64,000 bases of DNA from Tranquillimonas rosea (GCF_900111315.1 NZ_FOGU01000001.1:124001-188000), one strand, 5' to 3'. Positions 42,226-52,010 are shown, numbered from the stretch's first letter. The notes: generated from the letters alone by a model not told the origin. Numbers and translations: made by a program.

Positions 42226-43436
42226 CCAAGCTCTCGACCGCCCTCGCGCTCTCGGCGGCCTGCCTGCCCGGCGCGGCCCTCGCCACCGACGCCCCCGATC
42301 CGTCCGACTGGCAGGCCGTGCTGGACGCGGCCGAGGGGCAGACCGTCTACTGGCACGCCTGGGGCGGCTCGACGGCGACGAACGACTTCATCGCCTGGAC
42401 CGGCGACCGCGTCGAAGAGCGCTTCGGCGTCACCGTCGAACACGTCAAGCTCGCCGACACCGCCGACTCCGTCACCCGCGTCCTGAGCGAGAAGCAGGCC
42501 GGCGAGGACGCGGACGGCGCGGTCGACCTGATCTGGCTGAACGGGCCGAACTTCGCCCAGATGAAAGAGGCCGACCTGCTCTGGGGCCCGTTCGCCGAAC
42601 AGCTGCCGAACTGGCAATACGTCGATACCGAGGACAAGACGGTGCGGACCGACTTCACCGTCCCGACCGAGGGGTTCGAGGCGCCCTGGGCGATGGCGCA
42701 GGTCGTGTTCATGTACGACACCGACGACATGGACGGCGCCCTCGGCAGCGCCGAGGAGATCCTCGACTGGAGCGCGGCCAATCCCGGCCGCTTCACCTAT
42801 CCCCAGCCGCCGGATTTCCTGGGCACGACCTTTCTCAAGCAGGTGCTGATCGACATCACCGACGACAACGAGGTGCTGTCGCAGCCCGTGTCCGAAGCCG
42901 ACTACGACGCGATCGTGGACCCGCTCTGGGCCTATCTCGACGAACTGACGCCGACCCTGTGGCGCGACGGCCGCGCCTATCCCGCCACGGGCCCCGCGCA
43001 GTTGCAGCTGATGGCCGACGACGAGATCGACCTCGCCATCTCGTTCAGCCCCGGCGAGGCCTCGACCGCCATCGCCGACAACCGCCTGCCACCCGCCGTG
43101 CGCACCTTCGTGCTGGACGACGGGACGCTGGGCAACGCCTCCTTCGTGGCCATCCCCTACAATTCGGGCTCCAAGGCCGGGGCGATGGCGCTGGCGAACT
43201 ACCTCATGTCGCCCGAGGCGCAGGTGCACGCCCAGGACCCGGATGTGCTGGGCTATGGCACGGTGCTCGACATGGACAAGCTGTCGGACGAGGACCGCGC
43301 CGCGTTCGAGGCGCTCGATCTCGGCGTCGCCACGCTGTCGCCGGACGAGCTGGGCGAAGTCCAGCCCGAGCCGCATCCCAGCTGGATGACCCGCATCTCC
43401 GAGGAATGGACCGCGCGCTACGGCACCGGCCAGTAA
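42222..43436 (+). CDS. ABC transporter binding protein (YnjB-like)
   Basis: It has 404 residues with a signal peptide (MTKLSTALALSAACLPGAALA). The mature part resembles YnjB and iron/thiamine/spermidine-type binding proteins: VYWHAWGGSTATNDFIAWTGD, LIWLNGPNFAQMKEADLLWGP, VPTEGFEAPWAMAQVVFMYD, MADDEIDLAISFSPGEASTAI. The many aromatic and acidic residues suit a cationic or sugar-like ligand, but the substrate is not known. It is translationally coupled to the ynjF-like gene and lies six bases before the permease. Confidence 0.87.
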   Translation: MTKLSTALALSAACLPGAALATDAPDPSDWQAVLDAAEGQTVYWHAWGGSTATNDFIAWTGDRVEERFGVTVEHVKLADTADSVTRVLSEKQAGEDADGAVDLIWLNGPNFAQMKEADLLWGPFAEQLPNWQYVDTEDKTVRTDFTVPTEGFEAPWAMAQVVFMYDTDDMDGALGSAEEILDWSAANPGRFTYPQPPDFLGTTFLKQVLIDITDDNEVLSQPVSEADYDAIVDPLWAYLDELTPTLWRDGRAYPATGPAQLQLMADDEIDLAISFSPGEASTAIADNRLPPAVRTFVLDDGTLGNASFVAIPYNSGSKAGAMALANYLMSPEAQVHAQDPDVLGYGTVLDMDKLSDEDRAAFEALDLGVATLSPDELGEVQPEPHPSWMTRISEEWTARYGTGQ

Positions 43437-43442
43437 CCGGCG

Positions 43443-45191
43443 ATGGCGACGCGGGCCCACCGCATGTCCGGCCGCGTCGCCCCGTCGGGGCCGTCCGCGC
43501 ACGCCGCGCCGCCCCTGCTGGCCGCGATGCCGGCTCTGACGCTGATCGCCATGCTCGGTCCCGTGGCCGCCGGCCTTGCCGGGACCCTCCTGCCGGCGCT
43601 GGGCTACCTGCCCGCCGCCGGCCTCACCGACTGGTCGACCGACGCCTTCGCCGCGCTCTGGGCCTGGCCGGGTCTGGGCGCCGCGACGCGGCTGTCGCTG
43701 ACCACCGGCCTTTTCGCCACCGCGGGCGCGCTGGGCATCGTGACGCTGATCCTCGCCGGCTGGTCGGGGACCCGCAGCTTCCGGCTGCTGGAGCGGCTGC
43801 TCTCGCCGCTGCTGTCGGTCCCCCACGCGGCGACGGCGTTCGGGCTGGCCTTCCTGATCTCGCCCTCGGGCTGGCTGGCGCGGCTGACCTCGCCCTGGGC
43901 GACCGGATGGGACAGGCCGCCCGACCTGCTGATCGTGCAGGACCCCTGGGGCCTTGCGATGACCGCCGGCCTCGTCGCCAAGGAGATGCCGTTCCTGTTG
44001 CTGATGGCGCTGGCCGCGCTGGGACAGGCGGATGCCGCGCGGCGGATGCGGGTGGCGCGGTCGCTGGGTTACGGGCGCGTGACGGGATGGCTCAAGACCG
44101 TGTTCCCTGCGGTCTACGCCCAGATCCGGCTGCCGGTCTACGTGGTGCTCGCCTATTCCATGTCGGTCGTGGACGTGGCGATGATCCTCGGCCCGTCGAC
44201 GCCGCCGCCGCTGTCGGTGCAGATCGTCATCTGGATGGGAGATCCGGAGTTGCAGCGCCGGCTGGTGGCCGCGGCCGGGGCACTCCTGCAGCTTGGGCTC
44301 GTCGTCGGCGCGCTGGCCGCCTGGCGGCTGGGCGAGATGGCGGTGGGACGCCTGGGCTGCCTTTGGGCAATGAACGGGGGGCGGGGCCGCCGCGACGCGG
44401 GCCTGCGGTATGCCGGCTTCGCGTTCGGAACGCTGGCGGCGCTGGCGGTGCTGGCCAGCCTCGCCTGCCTGGGGCTCTGGTCGGTGGCGGGCTTCTGGGG
44501 CTATCCCGCGCCGCTGCCCGACACGCTGGACCTGCAAAGCTGGACGCGCCACCTGCCCGGCATCGCCGCGGCGGGGGGCACCACGGCGCTGATCGCCTTG
44601 GCGGCGACGCTGGCGGCGCTGGTGCTGGTGACCGGCTGCCTCGAAGCCGAGCACCGCAGCGGCCGCGCCATCACACCGCGCGGTATGTTCCTGATTTATT
44701 TACCTTTGCTCGTGCCGCAGACCGCGTTCCTGCCGGGGCTCCAGACGCTGCTGCTGACGCTCGGCGCCGATACCGGGCTGTTGCCGGTCATCGCCGCGCA
44801 TCTGGTGTTCGTGCTTCCTTACGTGTTCCTGTCGCTGGGCGATCCTTGGCGGGCCTGGGACGGCCGCAACGCGACCGTCGCGGCGGCACTCGGCACGAGC
44901 CCCGCGGGCGTCCTGTTCCGCATCCGCCTGCCGATGCTGCTGCGCCCGATCCTGACGAGCGCGGCGGTGGCCATCGCCGTCTCGGTGGGGCAATACCTGC
45001 CCACGCTGCTGGTCGGCGGCGGCCGCGTCTCGACCCTGACGACCGAGGCCGTCGCGCTCGCCTCGGGCGGGGACCGGCGGGCGATCGGGGTCTGGGGCGT
45101 GGCGCAGACGGCGGCGGTGTTCCTGCCCTTCGCCCTGGCGTTGGCCCTGCCCGCGCTGATCTGGCGCCACCGGAGGGGATTGCATGGCTGA
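43443..45191 (+). CDS. ABC transporter permease, fused two-domain (YnjC-like)
   Basis: It has 582 residues with about twelve helices in two halves, each a binding-protein-dependent permease domain, as in YnjC, FbpB and ThiP. The EAA-type loops that contact the ATPase read ARRMRVARSLGYGRVTGWLKTVFP near residue 200 and ATVAAALGTSPAGVLFRIRLPML near residue 480. A short basic N-terminus precedes the first helix, and no strong ribosome site is visible, consistent with coupling to the upstream gene. It overlaps the ATPase gene by eight bases. Confidence 0.88.
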   Translation: MATRAHRMSGRVAPSGPSAHAAPPLLAAMPALTLIAMLGPVAAGLAGTLLPALGYLPAAGLTDWSTDAFAALWAWPGLGAATRLSLTTGLFATAGALGIVTLILAGWSGTRSFRLLERLLSPLLSVPHAATAFGLAFLISPSGWLARLTSPWATGWDRPPDLLIVQDPWGLAMTAGLVAKEMPFLLLMALAALGQADAARRMRVARSLGYGRVTGWLKTVFPAVYAQIRLPVYVVLAYSMSVVDVAMILGPSTPPPLSVQIVIWMGDPELQRRLVAAAGALLQLGLVVGALAAWRLGEMAVGRLGCLWAMNGGRGRRDAGLRYAGFAFGTLAALAVLASLACLGLWSVAGFWGYPAPLPDTLDLQSWTRHLPGIAAAGGTTALIALAATLAALVLVTGCLEAEHRSGRAITPRGMFLIYLPLLVPQTAFLPGLQTLLLTLGADTGLLPVIAAHLVFVLPYVFLSLGDPWRAWDGRNATVAAALGTSPAGVLFRIRLPMLLRPILTSAAVAIAVSVGQYLPTLLVGGGRVSTLTTEAVALASGGDRRAIGVWGVAQTAAVFLPFALALALPALIWRHRRGLHG

Positions 45192-45822
45192 CGGATTGCA
45201 GCTCGACCGCGTCTGCATCGAACGCGACGGCACACGGTTGATCGAGATCGACCGCACCGTCGCACCCGGCGAGGTGCTGACCGTGATGGGCCCCTCGGGT
45301 GTGGGCAAGTCCACGCTGCTGGCCTTCATCACCGGCACCCTGCCCGCCGGCTTCTCCGGTCACGGCACCGTGCGGCTCGACGGAACCGACATCACCCGCC
45401 TGCCGCCCGACCGGCGGCGGGTCGGAATCCTGTTCCAGGACGACCTGCTGTTTCCCCATCTCAGTGTCGGCGCGAACCTCGCCTTCGGGCTATCGGAAAA
45501 TGTTTCGCGCGCGAAACGCCGCGAAAAAGTCCAGCATGCGTTGGACGAAATCGGCCTGCCGTCGTTTTTCGACCGGGATCCGGCCACCCTGTCGGGCGGT
45601 CAGAAGGCGCGCGTCGCGCTGATGCGGATGCTGTTGGCCGACCCCCGCGCGCTGCTGCTGGACGAGGCGTTCTCGGGCCTCGACGCCGCGCTCCGGGCGC
45701 AGATGCGCGACCTCGTCTTCGCGCGGGCGACAGACCGGCGGCTGCCGGTGCTGATGGTCACCCACGACGCCGAGGACGCCCGCGCGGCCGGGGGCGCGGT
45801 GATCGAGCTGGGTGCCGCCTGA
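45184..45822 (+). CDS. ABC transporter ATP-binding protein (YnjD-like)
   Basis: It is the ATPase of the ynjBCD-like importer. It has 212 residues, short for the family as in YnjD. Walker A GPSGVGKST is near residue 37, the Q-loop in VGILFQDDLLFPHLS, signature LSGGQKARVALMR, Walker B ALLLDEAFSGLD and the switch His in LMVTHDAEDAR. It is the last gene of the four-gene cluster; the next transporter starts 75 bases later. Confidence 0.92.
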   Translation: MADGLQLDRVCIERDGTRLIEIDRTVAPGEVLTVMGPSGVGKSTLLAFITGTLPAGFSGHGTVRLDGTDITRLPPDRRRVGILFQDDLLFPHLSVGANLAFGLSENVSRAKRREKVQHALDEIGLPSFFDRDPATLSGGQKARVALMRMLLADPRALLLDEAFSGLDAALRAQMRDLVFARATDRRLPVLMVTHDAEDARAAGGAVIELGAA

Positions 45823-45896
45823 GCCGGCCCGTTTTCCGCGTTCCGTCCGCCCCGTCCTGTGCTACGACAGCGGCGTCATCATTGGAGGCGGAGACG

Positions 45897-46858
<962 letters not shown>

Positions 46859-46862
<4 letters not shown>

Positions 46863-47692
46863 GCGAAGCGACGACGGACCGTTCCGCGCGCGAAACACCC
46901 GCGCTGGGGCAGGTCGAGCGGGTGGAGCGGCCTCGCCGGCCCTCGGCGGGGCAGAACGCGCTGGTCTTCGGCTGGCGCGCGGTGCTGAAATTCGTCCACG
47001 TGCCCGAGCAGCTGTTCGACCTGATCACCACGCCGATCATGTTCACGCTGCTGTTCACCTTCGTCTTCGGCGGCGCGCTGGCCGGGACGCCGCAGGACTA
47101 CCTGCAGTTCTTCCTGCCGGGCATCCTCGTGCAGACGGTGACGTTCAACGCGGTCTATTCCGGCATGGGCCTGTCGACGGACCTGGAAAAGGGGTTGTTC
47201 GACCGGTTCCGGAGCCTGCCGATCTGGCCGCTCGCCCCCTTCGCCGGCCTGATGGTGGGCGACATCCTGCGCCACCTGATCGCCGGGCTGATCATCCTGA
47301 CGATCGGGCTGGTGCTGGGCTATCGCCCCGAGGCGGGGGTGCCGGGGGTGGTGGCAGCCTTTTCCCTGCTGATCGTGATCGCGCTGGGATTCGGCTGGAT
47401 CTTCCTGGTGCTCGGACTTCTGGTGCGGACGCCGATGACGGTGATGACGCTGGGGTTCAGCTTTCTCTTTCCGCTGGTCTTCGCCTCGAACGTGATGGTG
47501 CAACCCGATACGATGCCGGGCTGGCTGCAGACCATCGTCGCCGTGAACCCGGTGAGTCTGATCACCACGGCGATGCGCGGGCTAATGGCGGGATCGGCGA
47601 GCTGGGGCGATCTGGCGCTGGCGCTGATCGCGCCGGCGGTGCTGACGGTCACGCTGGCGCCGGTGGTGCTGGCGCTCTACCGGCGGCGCTGA
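46859..47692 (+). CDS. ABC-2 type exporter permease (DrrB-like)
   Basis: It has 277 residues: a hydrophilic N-terminus of about 50 residues, then six helices with the ABC-2 layout (FDLITTPIMFTLLFTFVFGGAL, then VGDILRHLIAGLIILTIGLVL). The conserved segment MTLGFSFLFPLVFASNVMVQPDTMPGW precedes the last loop, NPVSLITTAMRGL. With the upstream ATPase it would export a lipophilic compound, polysaccharide or drug; the cargo is unknown. The transcript runs into two hairpins and a repeat. Confidence 0.88.
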
Positions 47693-47739
47693 GCGCTGGC
47701 GATCGGAACGGCGCGCCCTGACGGGCGCATGCGATGTCT

Positions 47740-47804
47740 GCGGCGGCCTCCGGCCGCCGCGTCTGGCCGCCCCGCCGGGGCGGCGCCTCCGGCGGGGATA
47801 TTTT
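47740..47804 (+). repeat. Two GC hairpins followed by intergenic repeat copy 2
   Basis: GCGGCGGCC/GGCCGCCGC (47740-47748 with 47752-47760) and GCCGCCCC/GGGGCGGC (47766-47773 with 47777-47784) come before the repeat gcctccggcggggatatttt at 47784-47803, which has one more T. The whole block probably ends the exporter transcript; see copy 1 at 6000. Confidence 0.6.
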
Positions 47805-47826
47805 TAGGCAGAAGAAGCGCCCGCAC

Positions 47827-48300
47827 TCAGACCTGCAGGTGGGCGCGGAGCATCCAGGCGAATTTCTCGTGGATGCGGCCCCGCTCGATCGCGAGGTCCT
47901 CGGTCAGGGTGTCGCCGTTGCCGGCCGCGACGTGACCCAAGCCCGCGAGCGTCGAGGCGATCTGCTCTTCGGCCTTGGCGAGACGGTCGACCATCTCGCG
48001 GTCGGTCTGGTGGCCGTCGGCCTCGTCCACCTTGGAGCGTTCGAGCATGCCGGCGAGATTGCCCTCGGCATGGCAGTCGAGGGCGCGGAGACGCTCGGCG
48101 AGGTCGTCCTGGCCGGCGAAGTGATCCTCGTAGATTTCCTGGAACAGCGCGTGCAGGGGGCCGAAGGCCATGCCCTTGACGTTCCAGTGGAAATTCTGGG
48201 CCAGCATGGTGGTGACCACGGTTTCGGCGACAGACTGGTTCAGCGCGTCGGCGATCGCCTCGAGGGCGGAGGGTTCGAGGGTGCGTGCGGTCTCAGCCAT
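47827..48300 (-). CDS. dps: Dps family DNA-binding ferritin-like protein
   Basis: Dps stores iron using peroxide and shields DNA under stress. The start MAETARTLEPSALEA gives 157 residues. The ferroxidase site shared between subunits is visible in LAQNFHWNVKGMAFGPLHALF and EDHFAGQDDLAERLRALD, giving the usual His, Asp and Glu ligands near residues 45-75. A preceding hypothetical gene overlaps the start by eight bases. No OxyR or Fur box was recognised. Confidence 0.93.
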   Translation of the reverse strand: MAETARTLEPSALEAIADALNQSVAETVVTTMLAQNFHWNVKGMAFGPLHALFQEIYEDHFAGQDDLAERLRALDCHAEGNLAGMLERSKVDEADGHQTDREMVDRLAKAEEQIASTLAGLGHVAAGNGDTLTEDLAIERGRIHEKFAWMLRAHLQV

Positions 48301-48748
48301 GATGTGTCCTTTCCTTCGGATCGTCGTTCTCTTCCCACATAAGGCGTGCCAGCCGGGCCGCAAGGAAGCCCAGCGACCGGCGGGCGCCATGCACCAGGCG
48401 GGAGTTCAGCAGGAAGGTGGCCGAGGCCTCGTCGCCGCGGCGGAGGGCGGCCACGAGCGAGATCAGCCAGCGCTCGTCGAAACTGAGGTCCGCCGCGCCG
48501 GGGCGGTATAGGATCGGCCGGCGGCCGAGCCCCTGGTCGAGGGTGCGGACCAGCGCCTCGGCGAAGGCGGGCGCGCCGGCCTCGGGGTCGGTCCCGAGGA
48601 GCGCGCAGGCCTGGAACAGGTCGGTGCGGGACGCGGCGCGGCAGCGCAGCGCCGAAAGGCGCAGGCGGTTGAGGAGCGCCCGGTCGGCCTCGGGCAGCGC
48701 GTGCGCGCCATGGGGCGCGGTCGTGTCGGGACGGGGCGTGGCCGTCAT
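48293..48748 (-). CDS. Hypothetical protein coupled to dps
   Basis: The start MTATPRPDTTAPHG gives 151 residues. It has an Ala/Pro/His-rich N-terminus of about 25 residues, then an all-helical body with conserved-looking stretches (LLNRLRLSALRCRAASRTDLFQACALLG, SFDERWLISLVAALRRGDEASATFLLNSRL, GARRSLGFLAARLARLMWE). No signal peptide or membrane helix is seen. I do not recognise the family. The eight-base overlap with dps implies co-transcription and coupled translation, so a role linked to oxidative stress or iron is possible but unproven. Confidence 0.75.
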   Translation of the reverse strand: MTATPRPDTTAPHGAHALPEADRALLNRLRLSALRCRAASRTDLFQACALLGTDPEAGAPAFAEALVRTLDQGLGRRPILYRPGAADLSFDERWLISLVAALRRGDEASATFLLNSRLVHGARRSLGFLAARLARLMWEENDDPKERTHHG

Positions 48749-48854
48749 GGCGGGTCCGTGATCGTTGTGTTGCGGGGGCGCGGCCAATCCTGACCGCTTC
48801 ACTCGGAAATGGGCGCGGGCTGTGCCGGGGTCAATGCCGGCGCGTAGCCACGCC

Positions 48855-49022
48855 TCATTTCGTGAGGATGAGTTTCCCCGCCTTGGTGATCCGGAGATAG
48901 TAGGTCTGGCCGTCGAGCAGGATACGGGCCTGGGTGCCGGCGCCGGTGACGCTGCGCGCGTCGTAGGTGGGCATGTCGCTGGCGGAGGCGTGGAAGACTT
49001 GAGGGTCGGGGCTGTGGGTCAT
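48855..49022 (-). CDS. hemP: Hemin uptake protein HemP
   Basis: HemP is a small protein found beside heme uptake genes, and an iron-responsive activator role is reported for HmuP relatives. The start MTHSPDPQVF gives 55 residues; the family core is complete: PTYDARSVTGAGTQARILL and DGQTYYLRITKAGKLILTK. No TonB receptor or heme ABC genes are next to it. Upstream lies an AT-rich stretch with a perfect TTGACA (49108-49113, minus strand) but no convincing -10 and no recognisable Fur, Irr or RirA site. Confidence 0.88.
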   Translation of the reverse strand: MTHSPDPQVFHASASDMPTYDARSVTGAGTQARILLDGQTYYLRITKAGKLILTK

Positions 49023-49164
49023 GGCACGGTCTCTCAGACTCTGTCGGGATGGCCCGAAACCATCGTGTCCGGACACTGAGAGTATTCCTGATTAAAATGG
49101 TAGGTCTTGTCAACTCTCCCGGCGGGCGGGGCGCGCGGGATCGTCGTTCAGTGCCGGTCAAGGC

Positions 49165-49192
49165 GGCGGGGCGACGTACGGGACGCCCCGCC
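49165..49192 (-). terminator. Hairpin behind the PQQ dehydrogenase gene
   Basis: Nine-base arms GGCGGGGCG (49165-49173) and CGCCCCGCC (49184-49192) lie eight bases past the stop codon. On the minus strand only a short GCCTTG follows, so termination would be weak or Rho-assisted. Confidence 0.5.
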
Positions 49193-49199
49193 GGAGGGA

Positions 49200-51305
49200 T
49201 CATTCGGGCAGCGCGTAGACCGCCACCTGGTCACCGACCTGGTCCTTGAGGATCGTGTTGCCGCCCGCGACGAAGGCCACGTATTGCCGGCCCTCGTATT
49301 CGTAGACCGCGGGGTTGGCGACGGCGGGGGCCATCGCCTGATCCTCCCAGAGCTCTTCGCCGGTCTCGAGCGAGTAGGCGCGCAACTTGGCGTCCATCGA
49401 GGCGCCGATGAAGATCACGCCACCTGCCGTCACGGCCGGACCGCCGATCGTGGGCGAGCCCCAGCTTTCGGGCATGAAGAAGCCGTATTTCTGGCTCGCG
49501 CCCACGGGCTTGCGCCAGTCGATTTCGCCCGTGGTCATGTCGATCGCCACCAGCTCGCCGAAGGGCGGCTCCCAGCAGGGCATGCCGAGCCAGTTCAACG
49601 CGGTGCCGAGCTGCATTCCGTAGGGCGCACCCTCCTGCGGCGAGAACCCGGTCTTGTTGCCCGAGCCGCTGTCGGCCTCTTCATAGGCCTCGCGCTCGTA
49701 GAGCTGGATGAACTGGGTGATGTGAGAGGTGTTCACCACCGCGACCTGGCTCTCGGCGTTGAAGGCGACGCCGCCCCATTGCACGCCGCCAGCGCTGTCG
49801 GGGTAGGCGAGCGTGCCCTCGCCCTTCGTCGTGGGCGGGGTATACATGCCCTCGTACCAGAGGTTGTCCCACAGCCGCGAACATTCGCCGAAGCCCACGA
49901 GGTCGGCCAGCCACCAGACATCGGGCTTTTCGGCCTGATCCAGCAGCGGTTCGGGCCGGGTCGGGACCGGCTGCGTCTCGGGATAGACCTCGCCCTCGAC
50001 GGTGCCGTCGCCGCGCGGGACCTCGCGTTCCTCGATGGGCCAGACATCCTCGCCCGTCTCGCGGTTCACGACGAAGAGATAGCCCTGCTTGGTGCCCTGG
50101 ATCAGCGCCGGGATCTCCTCGCCGTCGACGGTGATGTCCATCAGCGTGGGCGCGGAGTTGGTGTCGTAGTCCCAGATGTCGTGGTGCACCCACTGGCGGT
50201 GCCAGACCTCTTCGCCCGTCTCGATGTCGACGGCGGTGGTCGAGGTGGCGAGCGGCGCCTCGCCGGTGCGGTTGCCGCCCCAGTAGTTCGGCGAGGGCGA
50301 GGACACCGGCAGGTAGACCAGCCCCAGTTCCTCGTCCGCCGACATGTGCGTCCAGACATTGGCGGTGCCGCTGTCCTCGCGCATCTCTTCGGGGAGCGTC
50401 TCGAAGGTCCATTCCAGTTCACCCGTGCGGGCGTCCAGCGAAAACACCGTGCCCGGCGGGGCCTGCTCGAACGCCCAGTCCTTGCCGGCCCAGCCGAGGA
50501 CAAGGTGGTCGCCGACAACTGTCGGCGGTTGCAGCAGCGACAGCGGCCAGCGGTCGTTGGTGTCGTTCCACTGGTTCACGTCCAGGACGCCGGCGTCGCC
50601 GAAATCGGCGCAGGGTTCGCCCGAATCGGCGTCGACGGCGAAGAGCCGCGCGTCCATCGTGCCGATATAGACGATCTTCTGGCAGCTCTCGCCCTCGACC
50701 GGGTCGTCGGCCTCCCAATAGGCGACACCGCGGTTCTTGAGCGCGGGCTGGGTCAGCGCCTGGAGCCTGGACTGGGTGTCGAAGCTCCACTTCTCCTCGC
50801 CCGTGGCCGGGTCGAGCGCCAGGATGCGGTAGAACGGGGTGCCGATGTAGAGCGTGTCGTTGGCGAAGACCGGGGTCGCCGACCAGACTGTCGCGGGCAG
50901 GTCACCCGACCCGTCGGAGACATCGCCGGTATGCACCTCCCATACCTTTTCGATCCGGTCGACGTTGTCGGCGGTGATCTGGTCGAGGGGGCTGTATTTC
51001 TGCGCGTTGAGCTGACCGTGGAAGGAATCCCAGGTCGGCGTCTCGGGCACGAGCGGAATCGGTTCGGCACTGGCCTGCGTCTCTTCCGCCGCCGCGTCGT
51101 CGTCGCCGGCGTCGGTCGGTTGCTCGGCGGCCGTGTCAGCGCCGTCGTCGCCGGACGGCGCGGACGCCTCGCCGGTGCTCGCGCCTTGGTCATTCTGCGA
51201 CGGCGCCGGGTCGGCCTCCTGCGCGAGTCCGCCGGTCGCGGTGAGGATCAGGGGTAGCGCGGTGGCGAGACCGCGCGTCATCGGGTGTCGGATCATGGGG
51301 ATCAT
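49200..51305 (-). CDS. PQQ-dependent dehydrogenase, large periplasmic subunit (SldA-like)
   Basis: It oxidises sugars or polyols in the periplasm with pyrroloquinoline quinone and feeds ubiquinone. The start MIPMIRHPMTRG overlaps the upstream stop and gives 701 residues with a signal peptide ending GLAQ. Residues about 30-75 form an acidic, Asp/Ala/Glu/Gln-rich low-complexity linker. The eight-bladed propeller begins WDSFHGQLNAQKYSPLDQIT, as in glucose/quinate dehydrogenases. It includes HHDIWDYDTNSAPTL near residue 380 and repeated tryptophan-docking motifs such as ATGEEKWSF. Together with the small membrane protein upstream it matches the two-subunit SldBA polyol dehydrogenases. No PQQ synthesis genes are nearby. 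Confidence 0.87.
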   Translation of the reverse strand: MIPMIRHPMTRGLATALPLILTATGGLAQEADPAPSQNDQGASTGEASAPSGDDGADTAAEQPTDAGDDDAAAEETQASAEPIPLVPETPTWDSFHGQLNAQKYSPLDQITADNVDRIEKVWEVHTGDVSDGSGDLPATVWSATPVFANDTLYIGTPFYRILALDPATGEEKWSFDTQSRLQALTQPALKNRGVAYWEADDPVEGESCQKIVYIGTMDARLFAVDADSGEPCADFGDAGVLDVNQWNDTNDRWPLSLLQPPTVVGDHLVLGWAGKDWAFEQAPPGTVFSLDARTGELEWTFETLPEEMREDSGTANVWTHMSADEELGLVYLPVSSPSPNYWGGNRTGEAPLATSTTAVDIETGEEVWHRQWVHHDIWDYDTNSAPTLMDITVDGEEIPALIQGTKQGYLFVVNRETGEDVWPIEEREVPRGDGTVEGEVYPETQPVPTRPEPLLDQAEKPDVWWLADLVGFGECSRLWDNLWYEGMYTPPTTKGEGTLAYPDSAGGVQWGGVAFNAESQVAVVNTSHITQFIQLYEREAYEEADSGSGNKTGFSPQEGAPYGMQLGTALNWLGMPCWEPPFGELVAIDMTTGEIDWRKPVGASQKYGFFMPESWGSPTIGGPAVTAGGVIFIGASMDAKLRAYSLETGEELWEDQAMAPAVANPAVYEYEGRQYVAFVAGGNTILKDQVGDQVAVYALPE

Positions 51306-51676
51306 CCTTTGGTGCGGGTCGGGTCGGCCGCGCGGGCGGGGCGCGTCATGTCGAGGAAGATGCCGATCAGGCCCAGCACCATCGCGACTCCGACGAACCA
51401 GCGGTGCAGCAGCAGCCCCGCCACCAGTGCCGCGAGGAGGCCGGCGAGGATCACGAGGCGCAGCACGTTGCGCCCTGCCCGCCCCCGGAGCGCGGGCAGC
51501 ACCAGCGCGGCGAGCGCCAGGACCAGCGTGCCGATCACCAGCCCGAGGGCGCCGAGGGTGCCGTTCACCCCGGTCAGCGGTGTCAGGTAGGCGTAGAGGG
51601 CCAGCACGAAGGCCGCCACCGACCCCGCGAACACGAGGATCGCGCCGAGTCGGTAGGATGTGGGAGAAGACGTCAT
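51302..51676 (-). CDS. Small membrane subunit of PQQ dehydrogenase (SldB-like)
   Basis: It has 124 residues with four hydrophobic helices (LGAILVFAGSVAAFVLALYAY, GALGLVIGTLVLALAALVL, LRLVILAGLLAALVAGLLL, FVGVAMVLGLIGIFLDM). It corresponds to the N-terminal membrane domain that is fused to the catalytic domain in glucose dehydrogenase. In Gluconobacter SldB has a similar size and lies directly upstream of SldA. It probably anchors the enzyme and carries the quinone site. AAGGAG lies six bases before the ATG, and the stop overlaps the next start (ATGA). Confidence 0.8.
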   Translation of the reverse strand: MTSSPTSYRLGAILVFAGSVAAFVLALYAYLTPLTGVNGTLGALGLVIGTLVLALAALVLPALRGRAGRNVLRLVILAGLLAALVAGLLLHRWFVGVAMVLGLIGIFLDMTRPARAADPTRTKG

Positions 51677-52010
51677 TCAAAGCTCCTTGGGTCCGCCGGA
51701 GCGGCAGCGCCGGACCGACGGGTGTTCGGGACAGGCCACGTGGCGCGGACGGCAGGGCCCGCGCACGGGCGTCGCGGCGTCGCCGTATCGGGTCGACTTG
51801 TCAACGAGGGGCAATTGCTACGGGCAACATCGAACGAACGGCCGGGACGACGGCCAAGTTCCCGAGTTTCCGGTGAAAATCCGACCTTCCGGGCGACAAA
51901 CCTCGCGGCCAACCTGTCTCTTGGCGCGAGCCGTGTCCGGTTTTTGATTGGCGCCCGCCGCGCCCGCGCGGTAACCCGTGAAGCCGGGACGAATGTGGGA
52001 AAGGCCCTCG
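51677..52010. other. Divergent intergenic region, sldB-like / cardiolipin synthase-like
   Basis: The 334 bases hold a TTGACA on the minus strand (51799-51804) without a matching -10 and several short inverted repeats. I found no gene or firm promoter in it. It must contain both gene starts' control elements. Confidence 0.4.

Noticed and set aside
42159-44654. 831-residue minus-strand frame opposite the ynj-like genes
   Set aside because: Antisense shadow, rich in Arg, Gln and Gly, with no domain and no ribosome site of note.
42011-45241. 1076-residue plus-strand frame over the ynj-like cluster
   Set aside because: Extreme Arg/Gly composition and no domain; it is the third frame of the YnjB- and YnjC-like genes, which have signal peptides, membrane helices and motifs.
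49081-49120. Fur, Irr or RirA site upstream of hemP
   Set aside because: The stretch is AT-rich and has a TTGACA, but no dyad matches a known iron-box consensus closely enough to report.
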